The notes beneath the pieces were generated by a model. That model saw only the letters and a program-made list of their open reading frames with translations. It was not told the DNA's origin and did no database searches. A DNA stretch of 64,000 nt, taken from assembly GCA_026416815.1 (NCBI GenBank), contig JAOAEJ010000017.1:1-64000 (forward strand). Direction: 5' to 3'. Below, in pieces: positions 53,059-63,247 of this stretch. The translations under genes and the position numbers were made by a program. How positions within the stretch are numbered: the stretch's first letter is position 1; every line of letters starts with the position of its first letter. The stretch comes from Clostridia bacterium. Its GTDB lineage: Bacteria; Bacillota; Clostridia; Acetivibrionales; DSM-2933.

Positions 53059-53907
53059 TTAGTAGGTGGAAAGAGCTCTGCTAATCATCATTGCACAATC
53101 TGCTCTTGTGATCTTCGATCTCTCATCGAATTTATTGTAAATACTGTCAGCAGTTTTTAAAATTCCTACGTCAAACATTTTTTTTACGTATCTGCTGTAC
53201 CACATATTTGGTTTCAACTTTGAATATATTCCGTTATTTGTTGTCTTGAAAGTAAATGCATTTGATAAAACTGTACTTACTTCTGCTACAGTTATAGAAT
53301 TGTTGGGTTTGAAGGTGTTATCGTTATACCCTCCCATTAGACCGTGCTTGACCGCCAGTAAGATATATTTTTTACCCCAATGGTTGTTTGCATCTTTAAA
53401 TTCCTTAATATTATCGGTGTTTCCATTAAGCTTCAATGCATTTACCATTATTACGGCAAACTCCGCTCTGCTTATAGGCTTATTGGGATTGAAGTTCCCT
53501 TTGCTGTCTCCGCCTATTATTCCTGCGTCGTGAAGGTGCCTTATGTATTCTTCGGCTTCTGTACTCTTTATATCTTTAAAAGGGAGTGCTGCGACATCAT
53601 TGACCTTGGCTAAAACTATCCTTAAAGGAGGTATGGCGCTTGCCATATCATAATCCATATATGCAGTAGTGGGAGCTTTATTGTCTATTTCATATCCTAT
53701 TGTAAGGGCTTTCGCATTCCTTAAGTGGTAGTATGCAATCTTTATACCTTTTGCCTCCGATGGACTGCTCCACTTGAGGGTTATTCTTACTTTATTCTGC
53801 CCTATGGATTTTGTCTCGTACATCAAGCCGTGGGCATAGCTAAGCTTTGTACTGCAAGCTAATAATATAGTTAATACAAGTATAAGCTTTGTTATTGAAA
53901 ACTTCAT
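53059..53907 (-). CDS. Secreted protein with C-terminal SLH domains
   Basis: The 282-residue protein has a signal peptide (to about residue 25), a beta-rich segment of about 80 residues, and three SLH repeats: FKDIKSTEAEEYIRHLHDAGIIGG (in part) with FNPNKPISRAEFAVIM, then FKDANNHWGKKYI with FKPNNSITVAEVSTVL, and a third with SKITRADCAMMI. SLH domains bind pyruvylated secondary cell wall polymers, so the protein is held at the cell surface. It is the last and smallest of three such genes in one direction. The gene follows the 1318-residue protein after a hairpin. Confidence 0.9.
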   Translation of the reverse strand: MKFSITKLILVLTILLACSTKLSYAHGLMYETKSIGQNKVRITLKWSSPSEAKGIKIAYYHLRNAKALTIGYEIDNKAPTTAYMDYDMASAIPPLRIVLAKVNDVAALPFKDIKSTEAEEYIRHLHDAGIIGGDSKGNFNPNKPISRAEFAVIMVNALKLNGNTDNIKEFKDANNHWGKKYILLAVKHGLMGGYNDNTFKPNNSITVAEVSTVLSNAFTFKTTNNGIYSKLKPNMWYSRYVKKMFDVGILKTADSIYNKFDERSKITRADCAMMISRALSTY

Positions 53908-53934
53908 TATAATCCCGCCCCTGTCCTCATCTTA

Positions 53935-53962
53935 CTCCCCTACCCATTTGTAGGTAGGGGAG
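53935..53962 (-). terminator. Hairpin between two SLH-protein genes
   Basis: A 10-bp perfect stem (ctcccctacc/ggtaggggag) lies 18 nt after the stop of the large fibronectin-III protein. No T-run follows, so it may act as an attenuator or mRNA stabiliser rather than as a full terminator. Confidence 0.5.
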
Positions 53963-53979
53963 CAGCTGAGTTTGCTGTT

Positions 53980-56900
53980 TTAATCTATTTCTCCGACCAG
54001 TGCCATCATTTTTTCAATCATGACCATTAGTTCAGCCTTTGTTATATAGTCTCTTGGCGCAAGGAGTTCTTCGCTTATCCCTGCTACTATTCCGTTTTGT
54101 ATTGCGAATCTTACCTTTTGCAGCAGCTGTGGATTTACAGTATCCATATCTCTGTATACCTCTTCTTCATCTGCTTCGGGGATCGCTTTGCTGCCGCTCT
54201 TCAATTCGTATAAGCGCGCCACCATTGCTACAGCCTTTTCTCTTGTACATCCCGCGCTTGTGCGTTCTATGTCATCATAGCCGATTATTCCTGCTCTTGC
54301 TGCAAGCGTCATGTATTCGTTATCGTAGTTATAGTCCATAATATCCAGCATAAGCTTTACAGCTTCCCCATTAGTAGTTATACTGTCCGGCTCGAAGTTT
54401 CTTTCGGCTATGCTCTTTAGCTCATGTACAGAAGCTACATTAATAATTGATGACTCGTATTGGTGACCGTATATATCGTCGAAATAATCGTTTCCGGTAT
54501 CGGCCGCGGCCATTTCACCTGTTTTGACGGTTTCGAACATTATGTATCCTTTATTACTGTCTACATCAAAACTTTTTGAGGTTTTGAGCTTTTTCCAGGT
54601 GTCAAGCTCACTGTCATATCCGTAGGCCGATGTTATTCCCTCTTTGTACCATTCACTACCCTCAAAGGGAAGGAGCATTTTTAGCGGTCTTTCCAGTGTG
54701 GTTACCGGAAGGGTATTTGCCCCGTCACAAGCATTTATTATAACACCAACCACCCCGGTTTTAAATGCAATATTTTTTACATTACTGCCTCCTGGAATAC
54801 CTGAAGTAGATACAATTACTTCATAGTCAAAATCTGCTGGAATACCCACTACCATAGGGCTGAGCACCCCGGGCCTTATAATGATGTCGCCTGTATTTGA
54901 GCCTATTATAAGGTTTTCCTTCAACTCTGACAGTGCATTGAATACTTTACTGGAAATCGCTATTCTTACCCTGTCTGCTTTTGATGGGGAAGCACTTGCA
55001 TCCAGTTTATAATCGAGTTTACTGTCGTTTTGTACCTGTTGTATAAACCTATCTGCATTAACGCCGGTTATTTTAATATTCCATGTACCGTTGACTACTG
55101 TAGGGTCTTTTACCACATAATCCCCTGCAAGAACATTTTCTATATTCTGATCTGAATCGTAGTCATCATTGCTTCTTTCTGTCCTTACAGTTATATTCCC
55201 GGTAGGCTCGGATTTCAGCTTTTTATCAGGATCGTAGGCATACAATCTTGCAAAGTATCTGGCATTTGACCTTAAGCCTTCTACCTTAAATTCGGCGGCT
55301 TCTCCCGGCTTGTATTCCACTACATCCTTATAGTCTTCTCCTCCCGCTATCTCCAAGATGTACTGCATTTTTTCTTCCTTGAACCACTCGAAGGTTATGC
55401 TGTTTTTGGTGACAGCTCCGTCGGCATTTTTTACACCAAAGCCCATTGGGGTTTCGGGTGGTACGTCAGGAAGAGTCTTTAGAGGATATGAGTCACTCCA
55501 ATCGGACTTATTGCCATTCTCACCACTTACAGCTTCTGCCTGTATCCAGAAGTAATACAGTGTATTGGGCATAAGGTCTTTGACCCTGTAGTAGCTCAAG
55601 CCTGTATTTACAATCTCCTGTGTACTGGTCTTTATGCTGCCTTCAGCTGATTCCAGCTTATCCTTGGTACCGTATTTGATATAGTAGTTATAGTTGGGTT
55701 TCAATCCCCATGCCAGATCAACAAAGTTGTCTCCCGACAAATAGTAGTTAAATTCCGGTACTATAGGTCTTTCCACCGGGATCACATCTACCGGGTTTGT
55801 AGTTACTATTATTGGGTCTGAAGGTCCCGATGTCTGGTTTACTCCTGCTCTGGATGCCCTTACCCATACTACATAGGTGGTGTTGGGTTCAAGTCCGGTA
55901 AGTTTTATATTCACGTTATGCTTTTTATAAACAGTAGGATTCTTTTGTTCCGGTGCGTTCAGCGTAGGGTCCTCATCGGGGTCATTTGCCGTCATCGTCA
56001 CTCCCGTGACCTTATCGGCAGCTATTGTCATCAAGTCATTGTAATTCATACCTTCGGTAAACTTTACACAACCCACATCTATAGTAACTCCCGAATCATA
56101 CTCAACCTTCCGGTAATTGAGGTTGTCGGGAAGCGTAAGCGGGTTGTACGGGTCATAGGGAGGTGTGTCAGTAATGTTGAGCTTCTCACTTCTTATATAT
56201 GACCATTTACCGTTTGTAAACTGCTCGTACCATTTATTTTTTAGTTGTATAGTAACCTCGGTCTCTTTTACTTCATATCTGCCGTTAAGATTCTTCTTCA
56301 CCTGCAGCGGCGGAGTTCCGGGAACCAACGGCTGGTCTATTGCTCCCTCATTTGGAGTTATAATAACCTTGAGGGATGGCTCGGATGTGTACTCAATATT
56401 TTGAATTTGTATACCTACATAATCTACATATGTCTTTTTCGCTACTATTTTAAAATAGTAGGTGGTGTTGGGCAGAAGATTTGATAGGACATACTTGTAT
56501 CCTACTATACTTCCCCTGTCCTTAACACTGTTTGCGTCACCCATCCTCAGGGAGGAGGCTACTTTTGCATTACTTGGAGGGTTATCTATTTGGTTTGGGT
56601 CATTAACCATCCATATATCATAAGTTGTATCAGCGTCCACACTACCGTCTGCTTTCCTTGGAGCCCTCCACAATACAGTTGCGCTAGTAGGTTTTAACTC
56701 CCCTTTTATTATTAGCTGTCCATCAGAGGCATACTTGTCAGCATAGCTTATAATTGGTTTATTGTAGGAGTCGTTAAGTTCGTCTACAATTTCCGGCGTA
56801 GGAGGCATGGAAGGAACCTCCGAGTCTTTTACCATTATCTTATCCGATACTATTCTTACATTATCGGGGTAAAGGGGTATGCCATTCTTTGTTACAGTTG

Positions 56901-57936
56901 CCCTTATTATGTAATAGCTTTCCTCTTGCCCCGGAGGTACTGTAATGAAGGTATTGGTTCCTTGCTCAACCAGCATAGGTATCGGAACATTGTTTACATA
57001 CTTGTCTATCTGATAGCTGATTTTTATATCAGAGCTGTTTATTCCTGTAACCACAGGACTCCAGTCGAGTCTCCAAATGGTACCTGTATCGGTGGTAGAC
57101 ATTTTGCTGGTCTTAACCAGTATGTAACTGCTGACTGCCAGGGTCTGGGTTTCGGGAGTGAATTTTACGCCCGCTTCCGTTATGTCAGGAATTATCTTTA
57201 CGTAATACACCCTACCAGGGTCTCTTACATTGTGTATGTACTCCAGTTTCCCCGTGGACTGATTTACTCTTACAGGGCCATCGGGGCCAATCTGTGCTTG
57301 TGTTATATATATAGGGAGAGTATTGGTAAAGGTATTGTTTTCCGATACATACAACTTATATGCTATACGCTTTCCTGAATTCCACACGTCATCCCATTCT
57401 ATTTTTATCTGGTTTGTACCGTAGGAAGATGTTGTAACAGCTATGTCGGTCATAACTTTTATTATGTTTGACGATACCGATTCCCCGCTGGTGAAATTGG
57501 TGCTGGTAAGGCCATCAAGGTATGTATAGTATGCCCTTGCACTGATGTTATATATAGTACCCGATGAAAGATCTTTCATTCTAAGAGATGTGGCATTACC
57601 CGCTACATCCTTCTCTTTTAAAATTGTTGGCTTCGAGGGCTTGTAGGCTTTAGGGATTTCCTGGAGGTAAAAATTGATATACTTTAGCACTCCCGGTAAT
57701 GCTTCGGGAGGTTTCAGACTATCCCACCCCAGGTCTACATAGTATCCTGTACTTCCCCCTTCAGTTGCATTATAGCCTATAGCAGGCTGTACCCCGGACT
57801 GTGTCGGTTTGACATCAAGCTTCTCAGGGGCAGGCTGCGGTGGGTATACCGCTGCCGAAGCCTCTTTAAACGAAATCATTTGTATAACGAATAATAATAT
57901 TAGAGCTATACTGGTAATCCTTTTAAATGTCTTCAT
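53980..57936 (-). CDS. Large secreted fibronectin-III array protein with a C-terminal SLH-like region
   Basis: The protein of about 1318 residues has a signal peptide (to about 27), then a series of fibronectin type III-like domains recognisable by the repeated pattern YTLTGLEPNTTYVVWVRA or its variants, for example LTGLEPNTTYVVWVRA near residue 720, VLSNLLPNTTYYFKIVA near 490 and DLMPNTLYYFWIQA near 810. The last 170 residues contain SLH-like units (GYDDIERTSAGCTREKAVAMVARLY in part and ITKAELMVMIEKM). It is likely a surface scaffold or adhesin. The TTG at 57942 lacks spacing to the ribosome site AGGGG; the ATG at 57936 fits. No catalytic domain was seen. Confidence 0.85.
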   Translation of the reverse strand: MKTFKRITSIALILLFVIQMISFKEASAAVYPPQPAPEKLDVKPTQSGVQPAIGYNATEGGSTGYYVDLGWDSLKPPEALPGVLKYINFYLQEIPKAYKPSKPTILKEKDVAGNATSLRMKDLSSGTIYNISARAYYTYLDGLTSTNFTSGESVSSNIIKVMTDIAVTTSSYGTNQIKIEWDDVWNSGKRIAYKLYVSENNTFTNTLPIYITQAQIGPDGPVRVNQSTGKLEYIHNVRDPGRVYYVKIIPDITEAGVKFTPETQTLAVSSYILVKTSKMSTTDTGTIWRLDWSPVVTGINSSDIKISYQIDKYVNNVPIPMLVEQGTNTFITVPPGQEESYYIIRATVTKNGIPLYPDNVRIVSDKIMVKDSEVPSMPPTPEIVDELNDSYNKPIISYADKYASDGQLIIKGELKPTSATVLWRAPRKADGSVDADTTYDIWMVNDPNQIDNPPSNAKVASSLRMGDANSVKDRGSIVGYKYVLSNLLPNTTYYFKIVAKKTYVDYVGIQIQNIEYTSEPSLKVIITPNEGAIDQPLVPGTPPLQVKKNLNGRYEVKETEVTIQLKNKWYEQFTNGKWSYIRSEKLNITDTPPYDPYNPLTLPDNLNYRKVEYDSGVTIDVGCVKFTEGMNYNDLMTIAADKVTGVTMTANDPDEDPTLNAPEQKNPTVYKKHNVNIKLTGLEPNTTYVVWVRASRAGVNQTSGPSDPIIVTTNPVDVIPVERPIVPEFNYYLSGDNFVDLAWGLKPNYNYYIKYGTKDKLESAEGSIKTSTQEIVNTGLSYYRVKDLMPNTLYYFWIQAEAVSGENGNKSDWSDSYPLKTLPDVPPETPMGFGVKNADGAVTKNSITFEWFKEEKMQYILEIAGGEDYKDVVEYKPGEAAEFKVEGLRSNARYFARLYAYDPDKKLKSEPTGNITVRTERSNDDYDSDQNIENVLAGDYVVKDPTVVNGTWNIKITGVNADRFIQQVQNDSKLDYKLDASASPSKADRVRIAISSKVFNALSELKENLIIGSNTGDIIIRPGVLSPMVVGIPADFDYEVIVSTSGIPGGSNVKNIAFKTGVVGVIINACDGANTLPVTTLERPLKMLLPFEGSEWYKEGITSAYGYDSELDTWKKLKTSKSFDVDSNKGYIMFETVKTGEMAAADTGNDYFDDIYGHQYESSIINVASVHELKSIAERNFEPDSITTNGEAVKLMLDIMDYNYDNEYMTLAARAGIIGYDDIERTSAGCTREKAVAMVARLYELKSGSKAIPEADEEEVYRDMDTVNPQLLQKVRFAIQNGIVAGISEELLAPRDYITKAELMVMIEKMMALVGEID

Positions 57937-57970
57937 AACCAAGACCCCTAACTTAAGAATTCATTTGTTA

Positions 57971-57994
57971 GAGGCAGACCTTTACGCCTGCCTC
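57971..57994 (-). terminator. Hairpin between the two giant surface-protein genes
   Basis: A 7-bp stem (gaggcag/ctgcctc) with a 10-nt loop lies about 30 nt after the stop of the 1657-residue protein. It lacks a T-run. Confidence 0.45.
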
Positions 57995-58022
57995 TTCATA
58001 ACTTCTAGAGTATTTTTTAATC

Positions 58023-61000
58023 TTACATATCTCCTGTAAGCTCAAGCAGCTTAACCACGGCATCAACCAACTGTGCACGGCTTACCGGAGCATTAGGAGC
58101 AAAATTGCCTTTTTCATTGACCGTCATTACTTTGAGATCTACCAACATGACTACAGAGTTGTAATATTTGGTGCCAATTGTCGCTTCATCAACTATTTTT
58201 ATTCTTTTGGAAGGCTTATAGTTGTCGAGGCTTATACCCATCTTCACACTGTATAGCTTTCCAAGTACTACAGACATCTCTTGTTTGGTTACATCCTTCA
58301 TTAGGCTATTGAGGTTTATTATGCTGTCCAGCTGAAGTTTTTTAGCTTTTTGCTTGATATCAAGCCCTGCATTTTGTGCGGTTTTTCCCATTACCTTTTC
58401 GTATAGGAGTATTACCTCTTTTACCGTAACGGTAAGCTCAGGATTGAATGATTTATCAATCCCTGCAAATACGTCTTTAAGATCGTATTTTGACGTCAGC
58501 TTGTTTATACTGCCTTTTGCCCAATGCCCATCGGTAAGGTCTGCAGTAGGTACTCCCTGAATAGCTACAATGTATTTTCCTGTACCTGTTACATTAAAAC
58601 CTAATGTATTAATTGTAGTAGTAACGTTGTTTGTAAGCTTCTGCCATGTTGTTGAGCCTTCATAATTTATGTAAGGAACTTTGAGCCCTTGTCCACCGCT
58701 GTAAGAAAGCTTTACTGCCATTGGGCTATTGAAGGCTTTGATACTGTCCTTTGCTATTATCATACCCTGGGTTGTTTTCGTACCTTCTACAGTATCGTTA
58801 ATGTATACCGACAGCTCGGCTTCTACTTCTTTTACCAGTCCCGATATATAGGAATCGAGTTTCTCCGGCGTATCTGCTTTACCACCCTGGTAAGGATTCA
58901 TAAGTATATCGGTTTTTTTCTTAACAATGCCTACCTCACTGTCATACAGCTTCTCCCGGATTTGCTCCTTCACCTGAGTATCGGTTTTTGAACTCCCGAG
59001 CACCTGAACCTTTAAGTCATTTATTTTTGATAGTCTCTTTGTCCCCGAAGGTATTACTGCCTCAGGATAGGTTGCTCTTGCTGCGGTTACTTTGAGGTAT
59101 ACGTCTTTTACCCCAGTTTTTGTCTTTATGCTGTTTATCTGGATTACATTGTCTACATCTATGGTTTTTGGCTTAAAGGTAAATTCAGCGCCCAAGGTTT
59201 TTATAACCAGATTCTTGCCCTGTGTATTGAGGGCCTTTGCAACACTTACAGGCATATATATTATGTCGGTGTCGTTTGTCTGTGCAAGCGCTGAGATATC
59301 AAGAGTAAGAGGGTATGAACCACTATTTTTGATGGCATTTACTACCCTGTCTCCTTTGAGCAGTATCTTGCTCGTAGTGCCGCTGCTCATATCCATTCTC
59401 CAGAACAGCTTTTCCTCAAGCTTTGTAATTCTGTCGAGGAAGGTAGCCTCTTTTTTCAGGTCTTGTTCTTCTTTGTCATAATCCTCCTGGTTGAACTCTG
59501 TTCTGGTATCTACCGGGCCTGCATATTTTGAATAGGTTACCAGTGCAGCATCTGCTGTGTCTATCTTTAGGGCCCTTACTTTTATTTGATATTTCATGTT
59601 TGATTTAAGTCTCTGCCGGTCTATTGTCCCATCAGGCAATGTTACCGCTATGGTCTTTATTCTTGCGTAATATATGTTATAGCTGGTTCCTACTGTCATG
59701 CTGGTCTTTTCATAATAGTAGGGATATAGGCGGCCGCTTACATCTGTATACTGTTCGAAGTCAACATCCGAAAGGATGGTGTAATCCGCTGCGTCGGCAG
59801 TCTTTATTGCTATTTCATACTTGGTATTTGCATCTACAGGATACCCGCTCCATTTTACTTCAACCTGATGGTAGCTGTCTCTTGTATAAAGTCCGGTTTT
59901 ATCGTATACCAGCGTATTGTTGTTTGCTCCCTTAAAGACTCTTATACTATAGGCAGTATCGGGTTTTAATCCATATATTCTGCCGTAGTACATGCTTCCA
60001 TCCTTTGCAACTGTAGCTTGGGACCTTGTCATTAGCTTATATATGCTGTCTTTAGGCCCTTTGAGGTAAACCTTGTAGTCCTCAGCCTTCATGTCAGGAG
60101 TAATATCATTCCAATAGAAGCCCAACTCATAGCCGTTTACCGGGCTTAATAATGTCGGTGCCTCTATATACGAGGTTGTTACCGGTATTGAAACCCAAAC
60201 GCTTTCTCTTCCGCTTACTTCAGCTTTAATGCTGAAGTAGTATAGCTTGTTTGGAAACAGCCACGTATCTATGGTGTATTTAGCTATCTTACTGAGGTTG
60301 TCATATTGAAAGTTATTTGCCAACGGGTTTGCTCCCGGGTCCAACGTCAGCTTATAGTTGTTTCCGTCTATATTGTTGTCCTTATTACCAAAAGCCCTAT
60401 TGAAGCTCTGATAGATCGGGTCGTTTATGTAGGTCGCAGGATCGGCATTGGGTGCGACTCTCTGGGTTGTGCATATAATTGAGTACCTTACTCCCGTCTC
60501 CTGTTTAGTCCAGTTAAAGGTTACTGTCTGGCCTGTAAGCATCGGGTTACCGTTTGCGTCAGTGGCGATGGCAAAGTCTGTAGGGGCCAACGGCCTTTTA
60601 GCCGAGTCATCCGAGCCTCCAATGCTTCCTCTTATTGTTGTTACCGACAGTATTGCTGTAGGTATTGATTCCTTCACAATAGTCGAGTTTGGAGGGTTTG
60701 GAGGGTTTTGTATCACCAGCCTCGTTTTAACCATAATGTAATATGTGGCATTGGGCAATAGCGTTGCACCAAAGGTGTCGTAGGGGTCTTTGCTGATTCC
60801 TGTGACCGGATCGACATAAGCGTTTGTCCCCTGGGTAAATCTTTTAATTTTTGCCCTGATATAAGTAGTCTCGGCGTCTGTAACCCCCTCAAATACAACA
60901 TCCCTGTCGAGATTTTGGGTCGAGGCTACACGCACAAAGGATGAAGCTACCGGTCTTGTACTCATGTATATGTCATAGTATATTGCGTCGCTGTTGCTGT

Positions 61001-62996
61001 GGTTTGAGGTGTAGTTCGCCCAGTTTACATTTATCTTATCGAACTGCACTTGAATATAGTTTGTCTTAGGATCAATGGTATCAATATCGTTTTTATCAAG
61101 CCTGAAGTTATTGGGTAGAGGCACCTCCCTGTCATTGCCTGTAAGAGTTGTAAAACTTACAACTATCGACTTATCGGAAGCCCTCTCAGGGTCGTATATT
61201 CCTTTATCTGCCGCTTTTGTAGCAAACACCTGCATATAGTAGACTTTGTTGGGCAATAGGAAGCTTGGATACCCTTCGGCGTTTGGTATCAAGTTGTTTG
61301 AGTAGTTCCCCAGTTCGTCCTCCCATTTGAAAAGATCAAAGCCTTTTAGTGTGTATTTGAGGGTTGTACCACTATCATCTATGTTCGGCGAGTTGGCACT
61401 CACGTATTTTACCAACCTGTATTTGACCGGATAATTGCCATAGATCTTTCCGTTTGCCTCCAATGCAGGAGCCGGATCTAGATTCATATCAATCTGAGCT
61501 GTACTGAGTAAAAAGTGGAAATATATATCGTTTCCTAAGTTACCTTTTATCTGATCCCAGTTTGCAGGCTTGTCCCAGGATATTGTAACGTCGGTGGACT
61601 TCTCCTGAAAGCCAACTCTTGTTGCCAGCTCCCTTTTTGTTATAATCAGGTTTTTTGGTACAGGAGGCCTTGATGTATCCTGACTGAGGGTATAAGGCAT
61701 TTTCAGCGACTCTATCCTGTCACCCCCGCCATCGGTCTTTACTACTATCCTGTAGTAGAGGGTATTGTTAACGTTTATGCCGCTAATGACGGTGTATGCA
61801 TAAGCCCCGCTGAAGTAGGTATCATCCAGCGTTTTACGCAATAACCATGTATCATCCTGGCTTGATGGAATAGAGTTTGTCTGCAGCTCGTAGTACAGCC
61901 TTGGAAGGTCAAGGCTTCCTTTATTTATTTTAAAAATTTTGACGTATACATTGTCCATTGAGTCTTTTGTAAGCTGAAATCTTACAGGAGTGTATGTATA
62001 GGGTAGGGCTCCCATGTAACCTGTCCCTATTTGCCCAAACCTTACAACATCAACGAAAGCATCAGCGGCGTCAGTAAACTGGCTGTTGATTTTCATGGTG
62101 AAAACTGTACCAGGAAGTATATCCCCATGGGGAAGTACATAGGTATTTTCCCCGGCAGATGATATTGCCTCCGGAAGTACTGCTTTGCCTAAATCGGGGC
62201 CATTGCTGTACGAGTTGCTCAGTACCTCAAGCCTTGTTGCCAGGTATGCATTATCAGCTTTTCTACCCAGCAGGTAGAAGTAAAGCATCCCTCTTGCACT
62301 GTCGTACTTTACGTCGGAAACTCTGGTAACATCGCTATCCCCTGCTACATTTGCTTTATACAACGGGTTATTACTTCCATCTAAGCCCAGATAGCTGACT
62401 TTAATGTCGGAGCGGGGTGAGCTATCTGCTATATTGATGGTAAAGCCAAGTTTTGTTACGTTTGAAGCTATGCTGTTAAACGAGTTATGTACATATCTGT
62501 AATCATTTATGCCTGAGTCATATACCTTGGGCATTGCCCAGCTCATCTTGAGTGCAGGCATAACACCGGTCTCGCTTCCTCCGGTGGGGTCTACTATAGG
62601 GTGCTGGTCTACTATTTCGGTATTGAAGGTAACCTGAGGCATAAAGAGAAGTTTGCCTTCCCGCCCATTGTTTCCGTCGTCTATATTTATTTTTATATCG
62701 TATATGTAGTTGCTTTTAAGGCCGGTGATTGTAGTCGTGGTAGCGTTGACAGGATTTAACGCTGTCACATAAAGGTCTGCTCCCCCACCGTCCCTGGGTG
62801 TATGATATGTAAGTGTTGTGGTAATTGCTGAAGGCACCGAGTCCCACCGAATAGTCAGAGTGCCGTTGCTGTAGCTGTCCACATATATGTTTAGCGGGTC
62901 GGGCGCGGCATAAACACTTTTCCATAGATCGGGGATGGTACCGAATATCATGTTTAGTACAAGAATTATGGCTAAAACCTTTCTTAGACGTTTCAT
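58023..62996 (-). CDS. Giant secreted fibronectin-III array protein with SLH-like C-terminus
   Basis: The 1657-residue protein has a signal peptide (cleavage near SVYAA, residue 31) and many fibronectin III-like domains. Recurring patterns are LLPNATYYIMVKTR, LFPNKLYYFSIKAE, LLPNKVYYMQVFAT and LKSNMKYQIKVRAL. The C-terminal part holds DLTDGHWAKGSINKLTSKY, FNPELTVTVKEVILLYEKV and NFAPNAPVSRAQLVDAVVKL, three SLH-type units with some degeneration. The two large neighbours share this plan, so they arose by duplication. A surface scaffold role is likely; the SLH part would hold it to the wall. GGGGG lies 7-8 nt before the ATG. No enzymatic domain was recognised. Confidence 0.87.
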   Translation of the reverse strand: MKRLRKVLAIILVLNMIFGTIPDLWKSVYAAPDPLNIYVDSYSNGTLTIRWDSVPSAITTTLTYHTPRDGGGADLYVTALNPVNATTTTITGLKSNYIYDIKINIDDGNNGREGKLLFMPQVTFNTEIVDQHPIVDPTGGSETGVMPALKMSWAMPKVYDSGINDYRYVHNSFNSIASNVTKLGFTINIADSSPRSDIKVSYLGLDGSNNPLYKANVAGDSDVTRVSDVKYDSARGMLYFYLLGRKADNAYLATRLEVLSNSYSNGPDLGKAVLPEAISSAGENTYVLPHGDILPGTVFTMKINSQFTDAADAFVDVVRFGQIGTGYMGALPYTYTPVRFQLTKDSMDNVYVKIFKINKGSLDLPRLYYELQTNSIPSSQDDTWLLRKTLDDTYFSGAYAYTVISGINVNNTLYYRIVVKTDGGGDRIESLKMPYTLSQDTSRPPVPKNLIITKRELATRVGFQEKSTDVTISWDKPANWDQIKGNLGNDIYFHFLLSTAQIDMNLDPAPALEANGKIYGNYPVKYRLVKYVSANSPNIDDSGTTLKYTLKGFDLFKWEDELGNYSNNLIPNAEGYPSFLLPNKVYYMQVFATKAADKGIYDPERASDKSIVVSFTTLTGNDREVPLPNNFRLDKNDIDTIDPKTNYIQVQFDKINVNWANYTSNHSNSDAIYYDIYMSTRPVASSFVRVASTQNLDRDVVFEGVTDAETTYIRAKIKRFTQGTNAYVDPVTGISKDPYDTFGATLLPNATYYIMVKTRLVIQNPPNPPNSTIVKESIPTAILSVTTIRGSIGGSDDSAKRPLAPTDFAIATDANGNPMLTGQTVTFNWTKQETGVRYSIICTTQRVAPNADPATYINDPIYQSFNRAFGNKDNNIDGNNYKLTLDPGANPLANNFQYDNLSKIAKYTIDTWLFPNKLYYFSIKAEVSGRESVWVSIPVTTSYIEAPTLLSPVNGYELGFYWNDITPDMKAEDYKVYLKGPKDSIYKLMTRSQATVAKDGSMYYGRIYGLKPDTAYSIRVFKGANNNTLVYDKTGLYTRDSYHQVEVKWSGYPVDANTKYEIAIKTADAADYTILSDVDFEQYTDVSGRLYPYYYEKTSMTVGTSYNIYYARIKTIAVTLPDGTIDRQRLKSNMKYQIKVRALKIDTADAALVTYSKYAGPVDTRTEFNQEDYDKEEQDLKKEATFLDRITKLEEKLFWRMDMSSGTTSKILLKGDRVVNAIKNSGSYPLTLDISALAQTNDTDIIYMPVSVAKALNTQGKNLVIKTLGAEFTFKPKTIDVDNVIQINSIKTKTGVKDVYLKVTAARATYPEAVIPSGTKRLSKINDLKVQVLGSSKTDTQVKEQIREKLYDSEVGIVKKKTDILMNPYQGGKADTPEKLDSYISGLVKEVEAELSVYINDTVEGTKTTQGMIIAKDSIKAFNSPMAVKLSYSGGQGLKVPYINYEGSTTWQKLTNNVTTTINTLGFNVTGTGKYIVAIQGVPTADLTDGHWAKGSINKLTSKYDLKDVFAGIDKSFNPELTVTVKEVILLYEKVMGKTAQNAGLDIKQKAKKLQLDSIINLNSLMKDVTKQEMSVVLGKLYSVKMGISLDNYKPSKRIKIVDEATIGTKYYNSVVMLVDLKVMTVNEKGNFAPNAPVSRAQLVDAVVKLLELTGDM

Positions 62997-63206
62997 TTTA
63001 TTACCCCCAAATTATACTGTCATAATACAATTTTACCACATTGAAAACCTGTTGTACGTAGGTGTTGGTGATTATTTTAGTATGTAATTTATGCCATGCA
63101 GGCTGTTTATGAGTAGGGTTTTCATTATAGTATATCGACAAAAATGGGGTTTTTTTTAAGGTAGGGGGAGTTTTGTAATTTAAATTTAATAATTGGGGAG
63201 TGAATT
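62997..63206 (-). promoter_or_regulatory. Upstream region of the giant surface-protein gene
   Basis: On the minus strand a TATAAT follows ttgtcgatatac (63134-63141 reads TTGTCGAT), and a further TAAAAT lies closer to the gene. I cannot decide which is used. No open frame or RNA gene was recognised in this 210-nt stretch. Confidence 0.35.
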
Positions 63207-63236
63207 ATTAAAGACCGGTCAAAGCCGGTCTTTAAT
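63207..63236 (-). terminator. Terminator of the right-edge gene
   Basis: A 12-bp perfect stem (attaaagaccgg/ccggtctttaat) with a 6-nt loop lies 12 nt after the stop of the partial gene. T-rich sequence follows on the minus strand. Confidence 0.75.
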
Positions 63237-63247
63237 ATGAGTTATTA

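Noticed and set aside
52723-53084. Plus-strand open frames of about 63 codons upstream of the SLH gene
   Set aside because: They lack ribosome sites and partly cover the family 3 repeat or the end of the SLH gene.
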